A stretch of DNA of 64,000 bases from Pseudooceanicola sp050897975 (GTDB lineage Bacteria > Pseudomonadota > Alphaproteobacteria > Rhodobacterales > Rhodobacteraceae): the NCBI RefSeq assembly GCF_050897975.1, contig NZ_JBPAXY010000007.1, forward strand, positions 1 through 64,000, read 5' to 3'. The notes under the pieces were generated by a model, which was not told the origin of the DNA, did not search any database, and was given only the letters and a program-made list of their open reading frames with translations. The translations under genes and the position numbers were made by a program. Shown in pieces: positions 43,949 through 52,795 of the stretch; the first letter of the stretch is position 1, and every line of letters begins with the position of its first letter.

Positions 43949-45115
43949 TCAGGCCGTCCAGCGCCCCGAGAAGCCCTCGGGGATCAGCAGGTCGTCGCGG
44001 GTCATGTCGGTGATCCGCCGCTTGCCGCAAAGGGCCATCGAGATGTCCATCTCCTTGGCCAGCACCTCCAGCGCCTTGGTCACCCCTTCGCGGCCCATGG
44101 CGCCCAGGCCATGCACGAAGGCGCGGCCGATGAAGGTGCCGGTGGCGCCCATGGCCACGGCCTTCAGCACGTCCTGGCCAGAGCGGATGCCGCTGTCCAG
44201 ATGCACCTCGACCTCGCCGCCCACGGCCTGAAGGATCGGATCCAGCGCCCGGATCGAGGACAGCGCGCCGTCCTGCTGGCGGCCGCCGTGGTTCGACACC
44301 AGGATGGCGTCGCAGCCCACCTTGGCGGCCATCTTGGCATCCTCGGGGTCGAGGATCCCCTTCAGGATCACCTTGCCGCCCCACATCTCCTTGATCTGCT
44401 CGATCTTCTTCCAGTCCAGCCGCGGATCGAACTGTTCCGAGGTCCAGGACATCAGCGACGAGGGATCGGTGATCCCGTCCACATGGCCGACGATATTGCC
44501 GAAGCTGCGCCGCTGGGTTTGCAGCATCTTCAGGCCCCAGGACCAGCGGGTGGCCAGATCGGCCAGGGTCTTGGGTGTCAGTTTCGGCGGGGCGGACAGG
44601 CCGTTCTTCAGGTCCTTGTGCCGCTGGCCCAGGATTTGCAGATCCAGGGTGATCACCAGCGCCGAACAGTTCGCCGCCTTGGCGCGCTCGATCAGCCGGC
44701 GCACGTAGTCCTGGTCGTTCATCGTGTAAAGCTGGAACCAGAAGGGGGTCGAGGTGTTCTCGGCCACGTCCTCGATGGAACAGATCGACATGGTCGACAG
44801 GGTGAAGGGCACGCCGAACTTCTCGGCCGCCTGGGCCGCCAGGATCTCGCCATCGGCGTGCTGCATCCCGGTCAGGCCCACGGGCGCCAGGGCCACGGGC
44901 ATGGCCACCTTCTGGCCGATCATCCGGGTCTCCAGGCTGCGGTTCGACATATCGACCGCGACCCGCTGTTTCAGGCGGATCTGCTGAAAGTCGGTGGTGT
45001 TCTCGCGGAAGGTCTGCTCGGTCCAGGAGCCGCTTTCGCAGTAGTCGTAGAACATCTTGGGCGTGCGCCGCTTGTGCAGGCGTTTCAGGTCGTCGATGCA
45101 GGTGATGACAGGCAT
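43949..45115 (-). CDS. lldD: FMN-dependent alpha-hydroxy-acid (L-lactate) dehydrogenase
   Basis: A 388-residue flavoprotein oxidising L-lactate to pyruvate at the membrane. FMN and substrate motifs: APVGLTGMQHADGE near residue 75, FQLYTMNDQDYVRRLI near 125, and the active-site His in SNHGGRQQDG (about 275-284), then DSGIRSGQDV and GATGTFIGRAFVHG. The start ATG 45115 follows GGGAG. It is divergent from a BASS-type transporter. A related 2-hydroxyacid substrate is possible. Confidence 0.85.
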   Translation of the reverse strand: MPVITCIDDLKRLHKRRTPKMFYDYCESGSWTEQTFRENTTDFQQIRLKQRVAVDMSNRSLETRMIGQKVAMPVALAPVGLTGMQHADGEILAAQAAEKFGVPFTLSTMSICSIEDVAENTSTPFWFQLYTMNDQDYVRRLIERAKAANCSALVITLDLQILGQRHKDLKNGLSAPPKLTPKTLADLATRWSWGLKMLQTQRRSFGNIVGHVDGITDPSSLMSWTSEQFDPRLDWKKIEQIKEMWGGKVILKGILDPEDAKMAAKVGCDAILVSNHGGRQQDGALSSIRALDPILQAVGGEVEVHLDSGIRSGQDVLKAVAMGATGTFIGRAFVHGLGAMGREGVTKALEVLAKEMDISMALCGKRRITDMTRDDLLIPEGFSGRWTA

Positions 45116-45270
45116 GGGCAGGCTCCCGGGTGGGTGGTCAGGTTTTCTTACCAATCTGCGGGGCGGGCGACAAGGCAGCAGGGGCGCGCAGGGGCGCAGA
45201 GGGGGCGCGTGGCGATTGACAGCGCCGCCGCGATGCCGCAGTCGAGGCCGGAACCACAGGGAGACGGCAC

Positions 45271-46242
45271 GTGCACTATCTGAAACGCTTCGGCGTCGAC
45301 GGCTATATGATCCTGCTTTTCGTCATGGTGCTGGCCGGGGCCCTGCTGCCCGCACGGGGCATCGCCGCCGAGGGGCTGCGCCATGCCAGCTATTGGGCGG
45401 TGACGCTGCTGTTCTTCCTCTACGGGGCGAAACTGGATCCGGGCGCGGTGAAGGCGGGCTTTCTGAACTGGCGCCTTCAGGGGCTGACCTTCGCCGCCAC
45501 CTACCTGCTGTTTCCCGCCCTGGGGCTGCTGCTGGTGGCGCTGTTCGGCGGGGTGCTGGGCGAAGAGATGTCGACCGGCCTGCTGTTCCTGGCCATCCTG
45601 CCCTCGACGGTGCAAAGCTCGATCGCCTTCACCTCTATCGCCGGGGGCAATGTGCCCGCGGCGATCTGTGCCGCCTCTGTGTCCAACATGGTGGGGGTGG
45701 TGCTGACGCCGCTTCTGGCGGCGCTGGTGCTGCATCAGGAGGGCGGCGGCGTGTCGCTGGACGCCGTGGTGCGGATTGGCCAGCAGATCGTGCTGCCCTT
45801 CGTGGTGGGCCAGCTGCTGCGCCGCTGGATCGGCGGCTTCGTGGCGCGGCACAAGATGCTGACAATGCTGGTGGACCGGGGCGCGATCCTGCTGATCGTC
45901 TATTCCGCCTTTAGCGCGGGCACTGTGGCGGGGCTGTGGACGCAGATCCCGGCGGCCAGCCTTGTGGTCCTGCTGGCGGTGGTCTGGCTGTTCCTGGCGC
46001 TGGCCTTCGGGCTGATGGCGGGGATGGGGCGGCGCTGCGGGTTGCCCGGCGAGGACCGGATCGTGCTGCTGTTCTGCGGCTCGACCAAAAGCCTGGCCAG
46101 CGGCCTGCCCATTGCCTCGGCCCTGTTCCCGGCGGCCACGGTGGGGGCCATCGTGCTGCCGACCATGCTGTTCCACCTGTCGCAACTGCTGCTCAGCTCG
46201 CTTCTGGCGCAACGCTGGGCGCGGGCCCGGGTCGAGGGCTGA
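45271..46242 (+). CDS. Bile acid:sodium symporter (BASS) family transporter
   Basis: A 323-residue protein with about nine hydrophobic segments, of the BASS branch related to YfeH/SBF-like. Helix-break segments are LPSTVQSSIAFTSIAGGN (about residues 111-128) and CGSTKSLASGLPIASALFP (about 270-288), which line the sodium and substrate site. Real substrates in bacteria are organic acids or unknown. The start is GTG at 45271 with GGGAG upstream. Confidence 0.8.
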   Translation: MHYLKRFGVDGYMILLFVMVLAGALLPARGIAAEGLRHASYWAVTLLFFLYGAKLDPGAVKAGFLNWRLQGLTFAATYLLFPALGLLLVALFGGVLGEEMSTGLLFLAILPSTVQSSIAFTSIAGGNVPAAICAASVSNMVGVVLTPLLAALVLHQEGGGVSLDAVVRIGQQIVLPFVVGQLLRRWIGGFVARHKMLTMLVDRGAILLIVYSAFSAGTVAGLWTQIPAASLVVLLAVVWLFLALAFGLMAGMGRRCGLPGEDRIVLLFCGSTKSLASGLPIASALFPAATVGAIVLPTMLFHLSQLLLSSLLAQRWARARVEG

Positions 46243-46470
46243 GGCGGGCGCCGGGGCGGCCATTTGGGCGCAAAACCGCCGGTTTTCCATCTATTTTCAC
46301 CTAATTAGGGGGTGCCCCCGGGGCCATTGCAGCGCTGACCCGGCGATCCGGGCGTGCTAGACTTCGCCCAGGACCGATGTCGCCCGGCTGCCCGGCTGTT
46401 CCCCCGTTCGGGGTGGGGCAGCCTCCGGGGCGGGCATCGGTGGTCTGTGTGTCTGCTGTGGAAGCCTGGG

Positions 46471-47193
46471 ATGATTTATAGATTTTCGACGTTTCTTCTG
46501 ATTCTTTCTCTGGCCGTTTTCGGCACCCTGGCCGGGGGGGCACGGGCCCAGATCGGGCTTGATGTGCTGGTGCCCCAGGGCTTCGACGTGCGCGTCGATA
46601 CCTCGGCCATCACGCAGCACGATTACGGCAACATGGCCATGGGCGCGGTCGGCGTCCTGTCCGGGCGCAGCATCCTGCCGCCTGAGATCACCGGCTATTC
46701 CATCCATTCCAACGATGTCGATCCCTACCAGCGCACCGCCGTGCTGCGGGCCCAACGGGAAACCTCGGCCGGTCCGCTGGGGGTGGGGTTCACCGGGCAG
46801 CTGACCATCGAGGCGCGGTCTGTCATCGACGACTACCGGCTGGAGAGCAATCCGCTGACCTCGCTGTCGGGCAATGTGGCGGAGCTGGGCGGCGGCGACC
46901 CGCTGCTGGATCTCTCGCCCGCCGAGCTGTTGCGCTATGAGGAACTGTCGCGGTCGGTCTCGGCTCTGACCTTCGATCAGCTGAGCGAGATGCAGGAGCT
47001 GTATCGCCGCGGCATGGGCAATCCCGATCCAGGCACGCCGGGTGTGCCGTCGCGTGTGCCGGGCACGATCCCCCAGGGGCCGCTGGTCCTGGGCGGGCTG
47101 GATGCCTGCAACAAGGTGGTCGACAACGGGTTGCTGTGCCGCCATCTGAACCCCGAAGGCCCGTCCTATCAGCAGTATTGCACCTGCGGCTAA
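46471..47193 (+). CDS. Secreted protein of unknown function
   Basis: A 240-residue protein with an N-terminal signal peptide (MIYRFSTFLLILSLAVFG, cleavage probably at ARA-Q near residue 27). The mature part has no domain I recognise: SPAELLRYEELSRS and TFDQLSEMQELYRRG look helical, and three or four Cys lie in the last 40 residues (DACNKVV, LLCRHL, CTCG), compatible with disulfides in the periplasm. Pro/Gly-rich linker at about 185-200. A terminator follows at 47248. Confidence 0.65.
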   Translation: MIYRFSTFLLILSLAVFGTLAGGARAQIGLDVLVPQGFDVRVDTSAITQHDYGNMAMGAVGVLSGRSILPPEITGYSIHSNDVDPYQRTAVLRAQRETSAGPLGVGFTGQLTIEARSVIDDYRLESNPLTSLSGNVAELGGGDPLLDLSPAELLRYEELSRSVSALTFDQLSEMQELYRRGMGNPDPGTPGVPSRVPGTIPQGPLVLGGLDACNKVVDNGLLCRHLNPEGPSYQQYCTCG

Positions 47194-47247
47194 GGCCCGT
47201 GCGCCCGCCACACGGGGTGGGGCGCGGGACAGGGTGGAGAGAACGCA

Positions 47248-47271
47248 AAAGGCCGCCCGGGGGCGGCCTTT
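47248..47271. terminator. Bidirectional terminator between secreted protein gene and trpA
   Basis: AAAGGCCGCC (47248-47257) pairs perfectly with GGCGGCCTTT (47262-47271) around a 4-nt loop, with T-rich flanks on both strands. Confidence 0.8.
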
Positions 47272-47339
47272 GGTCTGTCTTGGGCCTGTCTGTCTCAGGC
47301 GGCCCGCCTGGCGCGGGGCCAGTGGCCCCGGCGCGGCGC

Positions 47340-48131
47340 TCAGGCGCTATGGGCGCCGTCGGCCAGGGTCTTGATGAAGGCCAGGACCTCTTCCACCGGC
47401 TTGCCCGAGGCGACCTCGGTTACGATGGCCGAGCCCACGACGCAGCCATCGGCGACACCGGCGATGTTCTTTGCGGTCTCGGGGGTCTTGACGCCGAAGC
47501 CCACCACGACCGGCAGGTCGGTGCCCGCCTTGATCCGCGCCACATCGGGCGCCACCGTATCGGCCGAGGCCTCGGCGGCGCCGGTGATGCCGGTGATCGA
47601 GACGTAGTAGACGAAGCCCGAGGTATTGGTCAGCACCTTGGGCAGGCGCTTGTCATCGGTGGTCGGCGTGGCCAGGCGGATGAAGTTCAGACCCTGCGCC
47701 TGGGCGGGCAGGCACAGCTCGTCATCCTCTTCGGGAGGCAGGTCGACGACGATCAGCCCGTCGATCCCGGCCTCCTTGGCCTGGCTCAGGAAGGTGTCGA
47801 CGCCGCGCGAATAGATCGGGTTGTAATAGCCCATCAGGACGATCGGGGTCGTGTCGTCCTCTTCGCGGAAGGCGCGGGCCATGGCCAGGGTGCGGTCCAG
47901 GGTCATCCCCGCCTCCAGCGCGCGTTGGCCGGCCAGCTGGATGGTCGGGCCGTCGGCCATCGGGTCGGTGAAGGGCAGGCCCAGTTCGATCACGTCGACA
48001 CCGGCGGCGGGCATCCCCTTCATCACCGCGAGCGAACGCGCCTCGTCCGGATCCCCGGCCATGATGTAGGCGACAAAGCCCTTCTTCCCCTGCGCCTTCA
48101 GATCGGCGAATTTCGCGTCGATACGGCTCAT
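47340..48131 (-). CDS. trpA: Tryptophan synthase alpha chain
   Basis: TrpA cleaves indole-3-glycerol phosphate and passes indole to TrpB. The 263-residue TIM barrel has ELGLPFTDPMADGPTIQ (about 49-65; catalytic Glu49 region), LMGYYNPI, DLPPEE (catalytic Asp60 counterpart earlier) and the phosphate-binding VGFGVKTPE and VVGSAIV. It is alone here, away from trpB/trpF. Repeat copy C lies just upstream. Confidence 0.95.
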   Translation of the reverse strand: MSRIDAKFADLKAQGKKGFVAYIMAGDPDEARSLAVMKGMPAAGVDVIELGLPFTDPMADGPTIQLAGQRALEAGMTLDRTLAMARAFREEDDTTPIVLMGYYNPIYSRGVDTFLSQAKEAGIDGLIVVDLPPEEDDELCLPAQAQGLNFIRLATPTTDDKRLPKVLTNTSGFVYYVSITGITGAAEASADTVAPDVARIKAGTDLPVVVGFGVKTPETAKNIAGVADGCVVGSAIVTEVASGKPVEEVLAFIKTLADGAHSA

Positions 48132-48214
48132 TCCTGCCCCCTTGTTTCGTCCTGTCGGGTTTGGCGGAAAACGCCCTGTCTGGCAAGGGTGGTGCGGGGC
48201 GATAGGGAGGGGGC

Positions 48215-48276
48215 GGGGGCTCTGCCCCCCTTTCGCCTTCGGCTCAATTCCCCCCGGGATATTTTGGGCAATGAGA
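48215..48276 (-). repeat. Dispersed intergenic repeat, copy C
   Basis: On the minus strand: CATTGCCCAAAATATCCC, a G run, TTGAGCCGAAGGCGAAA (weaker first hairpin), then the GGGGGGC-AGA-GCCCCC hairpin. It lies between the L,D-transpeptidase gene and trpA, both on the minus strand. Confidence 0.65.
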
Positions 48277-48363
48277 AGAGAGGGGCGGGGCTCGGCAAAG
48301 CCTTGAGCGCGCCCTGGCTGAAAAGTCCGCCAAGGGTGGGGTGCGCTTTGGTCCGGTGGGGCG

Positions 48364-48873
48364 TCAGAGGCCCGAGAGGGGCGGTATGGCGATTGCGGCG
48401 CCGGGGGGCAGGGCGCGGGCCAGGGCGTGCAGGTGGTCGCGGCGCAGGGCCAGGCAGCCCTCGGTCGGGTAGCGCGGGCGGCGCCACTGGTGCAGGAAGA
48501 TGGCCGAGCCGCGCCCCGGCGTGGCGCGGGGCCAGTTCCAGTCGAGCACGAAGATCAGGTCGTAAAGCGGATCGGCACGACGCAGCCTTTCGTGGCTGGG
48601 CGCGAAGGGGGCGCAGACGTGGTGGTTGTAGGCCGGATGGTTGGGGGCGTCGCACCACAGATCGCCCGGTCCGATGGGCCGCGCCCAGGGGGCGGGGCGG
48701 GCCAGGCGGTCGGCGCGATACCACAGCTCGCCCACGCGCAGGGTGGCTACGGGGGTGGCGCCGTCGCCTTCGCGTTTCGCCTGGCTGAGCCCGCCACGGC
48801 CGATGGCGCAGGGGTAGAGGCGTGGGCCGATCCGCAGGCCCTGGGGGGTCAGCCGGGCGACAGGGGCGGTCAC
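48364..48873 (-). CDS. L,D-transpeptidase-like (YkuD domain) protein
   Basis: A 169-residue protein. The catalytic signature is His in FLHQWRR, then TEGCLAL (Thr-Glu-Gly-Cys), giving the HxnTxGC pattern of the COG3786 branch. There is no signal peptide, so it may work in the cytosol or reach the periplasm by another route; export is not shown. Start GTG at 48873 overlaps the ribA stop (GTGA). Confidence 0.78.
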   Translation of the reverse strand: MTAPVARLTPQGLRIGPRLYPCAIGRGGLSQAKREGDGATPVATLRVGELWYRADRLARPAPWARPIGPGDLWCDAPNHPAYNHHVCAPFAPSHERLRRADPLYDLIFVLDWNWPRATPGRGSAIFLHQWRRPRYPTEGCLALRRDHLHALARALPPGAAIAIPPLSGL

Positions 48874-49961
48874 AGCAGGTGCCCGGATTTCGACGCCTTG
48901 GTGGCCAGGTAGGCGCGGTTATGGGCGTTTTCGCCCACTTTCAGCGCCACCCGTTCCGTCACCTCGACCCCGTTTTTCTGCATCATGGCGATCTTGCGCG
49001 GGTTGTTCGTCAGCAGCCGCACCGAGGAGAAGCCCAGCCGTTGCAGCAGTTCGGCGCCCAGGCGGAAGTCGCGCTCGTCATCCTCGAAGCCGAGGCGGTG
49101 GTTGGCCTCGACCGTGTCGAAGCCCTGATCCTGAAGGGAATAGGCGCGCATCTTGTTGGCCAGGCCGATGCCGCGCCCCTCCTGGTTGAGGTAGAGCAGC
49201 ACGCCCGCGCCCTGGCGGCCCATCTGGGCCAGCGCCGCGTGCAGCTGCGGGCCGCAGTCGCATTTCAGAGAGCCCAGCACGTCGCCGGTGAAACAGGCCG
49301 AATGCAGCCGCGCCAGCACCGGTTCGTCGCGGGGCGGGCGGCCGATTTCCACCGCGTAATGTTCCTCGCCACCATCCTCGGGGCGGAAGATGTGCAGCCG
49401 CCCGGCCTCGGAGACCTCGATCGGCAGCCGGGCCGAGACCACGGGGCGCATCGGGCTGAACCGGTCGAGATGCTGCGCCGCCTCTTCGGCCCCGAGCAGG
49501 GTCAGGTTGTGCTGGCGGGCCAGATCTTCGGGCGCCTCCAGCGGCGAGAGCAGGGCGGCGGGCAGCAGGCGGGCGGATTTCGCCAGCTTCAGCGCGATGC
49601 GGTGCAGGGTGGCGTCGCCCGCGCGCCGGGCCATCAGCGGGCCCTTCATCGGGTGGCGCAGATCGTCGGCCGGATCGGCCAGTGCCCGGACCCAGCCGGT
49701 TTCCGCGCCCTCGGGCAGGGGCAGGCGGGCCAGGTCGCCGTCATAGGGGCGCGCCTTCAGCGTCTCGGCCCGGCGCGCGGTCAGGGCCAGCTCGGCCTGG
49801 CCGGGCAGGGCGCGCATCTGTGCCAGGCGGGCGGGCGTCAGGGTTTCCGCCGCCAGCACCAGGGCGCCGCCGCCCGCACCCGCCAGTACCACCGGCACCC
49901 CCAGGCGCAGGTCGGTCCGGGCGCGGGCCAGGCGTTCGGTGATGTCGGGGGTAAGACTCAT
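48870..49961 (-). CDS. ribA: GTP cyclohydrolase II
   Basis: RibA converts GTP to 2,5-diamino-6-ribosylamino-pyrimidinone phosphate and starts riboflavin synthesis. The C-terminal 200 residues hold the zinc site CxxxxxLxxxxCDCG (HSACFTGDVLGSLKCDCG) and the catalytic RGIGLANKMRAYSLQD region. The N-terminal 160 residues look like a RibB-derived domain in sequence context (PMKGPLMARR, SPEDLARQHN-like) but without the acidic active-site motif of RibB. It is coupled to the L,D-transpeptidase gene. Confidence 0.87.
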   Translation of the reverse strand: MSLTPDITERLARARTDLRLGVPVVLAGAGGGALVLAAETLTPARLAQMRALPGQAELALTARRAETLKARPYDGDLARLPLPEGAETGWVRALADPADDLRHPMKGPLMARRAGDATLHRIALKLAKSARLLPAALLSPLEAPEDLARQHNLTLLGAEEAAQHLDRFSPMRPVVSARLPIEVSEAGRLHIFRPEDGGEEHYAVEIGRPPRDEPVLARLHSACFTGDVLGSLKCDCGPQLHAALAQMGRQGAGVLLYLNQEGRGIGLANKMRAYSLQDQGFDTVEANHRLGFEDDERDFRLGAELLQRLGFSSVRLLTNNPRKIAMMQKNGVEVTERVALKVGENAHNRAYLATKASKSGHLL

Positions 49962-50050
49962 GCCGCGGTTCCTTGGATGTGGCGCCTGTCATAGACCGAC
50001 TTGCCGAGGTTTGAAACAATCCCCGCAGGGGGGACACGGATGCGTGAGAA

Positions 50051-50063
50051 ATTTGCAGCAAAT
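50051..50063. promoter_or_regulatory. Palindrome upstream of cenR
   Basis: ATTTGCAGCAAAT, a perfect inverted repeat with one central base, 69 bases before the cenR start. Possible regulator site; nothing more can be said. Confidence 0.3.
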
Positions 50064-50131
50064 CTTGTCACTCTGCCGTGAGCCTTCCATCTGCCTGACA
50101 AGACGAATGAAACGCAGCGGAGGCGCGCGCA

Positions 50132-50818
50132 ATGGCACAACTGAAGAAGATCCTGCTGGTCGATGACGATGACGATCTGCGCGAAGCGCTGAGCGAGCAG
50201 CTGGTGATGACCGAGGATTTCGACGTCTTCGAGGCCGGATCGGGCGCCGAGGGGATGCAGAAGGTCAAGGAAGGCCTTTTCGAGCTGATCATCCTGGACG
50301 TGGGCCTGCCCGATACCGACGGGCGCGAGCTGTGCCGGTTGATGCGCAAGCAGGGGGTCAAAAGCCCGGTGCTGATGCTGACCGGCCATGACAGCGATGC
50401 CGACACGATCCTGGGCCTCGACTCGGGCGCCAATGATTACGTCACCAAGCCCTTCAAGTTCCCCGTCCTGCTGGCCCGCATCCGGGCGCAGCTGCGCCAG
50501 CACGAGCAAAGCGAGGATGCGGTGTTCCAATTAGGGCCCTACAGCTTCCGCCCGTCGATGAAGCTGCTTGTGACCGAGGACGACAAGAAGATCCGGCTGA
50601 CCGAGAAGGAAACCAATATCCTGAAATTCCTCTATCGCTCGACCGAGAGCGTGGTGCCGCGCGATGTGCTGCTGCACGAGGTCTGGGGCTATAACGCCGG
50701 GGTCACCACCCACACGCTGGAGACGCATATCTATCGCTTGCGCCAGAAAATTGAGCCCGATCCCTCGAATGCCCGTCTTCTGGTCACCGAAAGCGGCGGA
50801 TACCGGCTGGTCGCGTGA
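50132..50818 (+). CDS. cenR: OmpR/PhoB-family response regulator, CenR-type
   Basis: A 228-residue two-domain regulator. The receiver domain has the acidic pocket VDDDDD (residues 10-15), phosphoacceptor Asp56 in ILDVGLP, a Thr near 84 and Lys in TKPFKF. The winged helix follows from about 130 with LTEKETNILKFLYRS and the strongly conserved HEVWGYNAGVTTHTLETHIYRLRQKIEPDP, a match to CenR of Caulobacter and Rhodobacter, an essential regulator of envelope functions. No histidine kinase lies next to it, as is usual for CenR. Confidence 0.87.
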   Translation: MAQLKKILLVDDDDDLREALSEQLVMTEDFDVFEAGSGAEGMQKVKEGLFELIILDVGLPDTDGRELCRLMRKQGVKSPVLMLTGHDSDADTILGLDSGANDYVTKPFKFPVLLARIRAQLRQHEQSEDAVFQLGPYSFRPSMKLLVTEDDKKIRLTEKETNILKFLYRSTESVVPRDVLLHEVWGYNAGVTTHTLETHIYRLRQKIEPDPSNARLLVTESGGYRLVA

Positions 50819-50896
50819 TCGCGCCAGGGGTGTAAGGAATTCCGGACTTTCTCCTTGTGGCGGTGCCGCGTAGGAAGGGGAAGGTTCCCGGGAACC

Positions 50897-50966
50897 GACC
50901 CGCACATATCCGGGTTTGATATGTACCTCCCTGTTGGACTGGCCCGGGCTTTGCCCGGGCTTTTTT
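50897..50966 (+). ncRNA. Candidate small RNA downstream of cenR
   Basis: About 70 bases in an otherwise gene-free gap. It has a 5' hairpin ACATATC-CGGGTTT-GATATGT (50904-50924), then a likely single-stranded ACCTCCCTGTTGGACT, then a GC-rich hairpin GCCCGGG-CTTTG-CCCGGGC (50942-50960) followed by six T. The CCTCC is complementary to Shine-Dalgarno sequences, as in several alphaproteobacterial Hfq-bound RNAs (the layout resembles the alpha-r8/MmgR type, from memory). Just upstream is a 14-bp palindrome GGTTCCCGGGAACC (50883-50896). It could instead be the long 3' UTR and terminator of cenR. Confidence 0.5.
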
Positions 50967-51133
50967 CTGTCCGGTGCCCTGGCCTGCGCTTGGCAGGAGT
51001 CTGGCCCTTCAGTCTTTTCCTTAGCCTTGTGCGGGCCGATGTCGCCCCGGCGCGGCGGGATCTGGTGCCCCCGGTACGTGCGGCGCGGCGCCGTCTGCCT
51101 GGTTCACGGAGGCGCGAGGGCGGGCGTGCAAGG

Positions 51134-52795
51134 TCAGAATTCGGCCCAGTCGTCGCCGGGCGCGGGGGATGGGGCATTGACCGCCTGTTTTGCCGCCGGG
51201 CGCGGGGCGGCCTTCGGCGCCGCCACCGGGCCGCTGTCCAGCGGGGCGAAGATGCCCATGCTGCCGTCCTCCAATGACTGTTCCTCGCCGGTCTGGAAGC
51301 GCAGCATCAGGGTCGACAGCTCTTCCGCCTCGCGGTTCAGGGCCGAGGAGGCGGCGTTGGTTTCCTCGAACATGGCGGCGTTCTGCTGGGTGACCTGGTC
51401 GAGTTCCTTCATCGTCTGGTCGATCAGCGCGATGGAGCCCGATTGCTCATTCGCCGAGGAGGCGATCTGGGCCACCAGTTCGGCCACGCCCGAGACTGCC
51501 TCGGAGATGCTTTTCAGCGCGCCGCCGGTCTCGTTCACCAGGGCGACGCCCGATTGCACCTGTTCCGAGGATTTCTGGATCAGTTCCGAGATTTCGCGCG
51601 CCGAGGTCGAGGACCGCGCCGCCAGGGCCCGCACCTCGGTGGCCACGACCGAGAACCCGCGCCCGGCCTCGCCCGCGCGGGCGGCCTCGACCCCGGCGTT
51701 CAGGGCCAGAAGGTTGGTCTGAAAGGCGATATCCTCGATCACCTGGATGATCTTGTGGATCTCTGACGAAGAGGATTCGATGGCCGCCATGGCATTGACC
51801 GTGCGGCGCACCACCTCGTCCGAGGCGGCAGAGCGCGCCTGGGCCTCATCCGCAACGTCCGAGGCGCTGCGCGCCGCCTCGGCGGTGGCGCGGACGTTCT
51901 GGTTGATCTCCTGGATGGCATTGGCGGTTTCTTGCAGCGAATGGGCCTGGCGTTCGGTCCGGTGGGCCAGAGAATTCGAGGCATTGGCGATGGAATCGGC
52001 GTCTTCCGAGACCGAGCGGGCGTTGCGGATCACCTGCTGGACCGTGGCGCGCAACTCACTGATGGCATTGTTGAAGTTCTGGCGCAGCGTGTCGTGGGAC
52101 GGGTCGAATTCCGTACTGATCGAGACCGACAGGTCGCGCCGCGCCAGCCGGGTCAGGGCATCGCCCAGCTGGTGCACCACCTGTTCTTGCATCCGCACCG
52201 CGTCTTGCTGCATCTGCTGTTCGCGCCTGTGGGCCCGGGCGCTGGCCTCGGTCGCCTCGGCCACGTGGGAATCCAGCAGGCGGCGTTCGCGGATCGACAG
52301 GATCAGCACCGCCGCCTCCAGCGCCACCACCGCGCCGTGCAGGGCGGTGCGGCCCAGGGCCTGCATCAGGTCGGCCTCGGGGTAGATCAGCGCGGGCATG
52401 GCCAGGCTCAGCCCCAGGTGCTGCACCGCGATGGCCAGGGCCGCCACCAGAACGACGCGGGCATCGGCCATCGACAGGGTGACCGCCAGCAGCGCGAAAT
52501 AGAGCATGTGGCTGTCCATTTGCCAGGGGTGGCCGGTCAGCGCGGCAGAACAGGCCATGGCCTGGCCGACCAGCCCCAGACCGATCATCGCCCGCCCGGT
52601 CCAGCCCGCGCTGTCGCGCAGGCCCAGGGCCGCCAGCCCCGCCATCGCCAGGGCAAACAGCGTCACCGGCAGCCAGCCGTTCCCGGCCCAAAGCGCCGCG
52701 ATCGGCGTCAGCGGCAGCAGCGCAAAGCTGAGCAGGGTGATCCGGGTGGCGGCCCGGTGGCGGGCGTCCTGAAACTCGGTCTTCATCGGGGTCAT
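51134..52795 (-). CDS. Methyl-accepting chemotaxis protein with membrane-embedded sensor
   Basis: A 553-residue chemoreceptor. The N-terminal 175 residues hold about six hydrophobic segments with no long periplasmic domain, so the sensed signal is probably within the membrane. A HAMP-like part (LGDALTRLARRDLSVSI) follows near residue 215, then the coiled-coil signalling domain with the hairpin tip IAFQTNLLALNAGVEAARAGEAGRGFSVVA. The C-terminus ends in a Pro/Ala linker and DWAEF, close to the CheR-binding NWETF pentapeptide. Start ATG at 52795 (GGAG upstream) overlaps the small membrane protein gene. Confidence 0.85.
   Translation of the reverse strand: MTPMKTEFQDARHRAATRITLLSFALLPLTPIAALWAGNGWLPVTLFALAMAGLAALGLRDSAGWTGRAMIGLGLVGQAMACSAALTGHPWQMDSHMLYFALLAVTLSMADARVVLVAALAIAVQHLGLSLAMPALIYPEADLMQALGRTALHGAVVALEAAVLILSIRERRLLDSHVAEATEASARAHRREQQMQQDAVRMQEQVVHQLGDALTRLARRDLSVSISTEFDPSHDTLRQNFNNAISELRATVQQVIRNARSVSEDADSIANASNSLAHRTERQAHSLQETANAIQEINQNVRATAEAARSASDVADEAQARSAASDEVVRRTVNAMAAIESSSSEIHKIIQVIEDIAFQTNLLALNAGVEAARAGEAGRGFSVVATEVRALAARSSTSAREISELIQKSSEQVQSGVALVNETGGALKSISEAVSGVAELVAQIASSANEQSGSIALIDQTMKELDQVTQQNAAMFEETNAASSALNREAEELSTLMLRFQTGEEQSLEDGSMGIFAPLDSGPVAAPKAAPRPAAKQAVNAPSPAPGDDWAEF

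Noticed and set aside
46272..46286. AAAACC-GCC-GGTTTT hairpin after the BASS transporter gene
   Set aside because: Six pairs with a 3-nt loop and no proper T run directly after; too weak to call a terminator.
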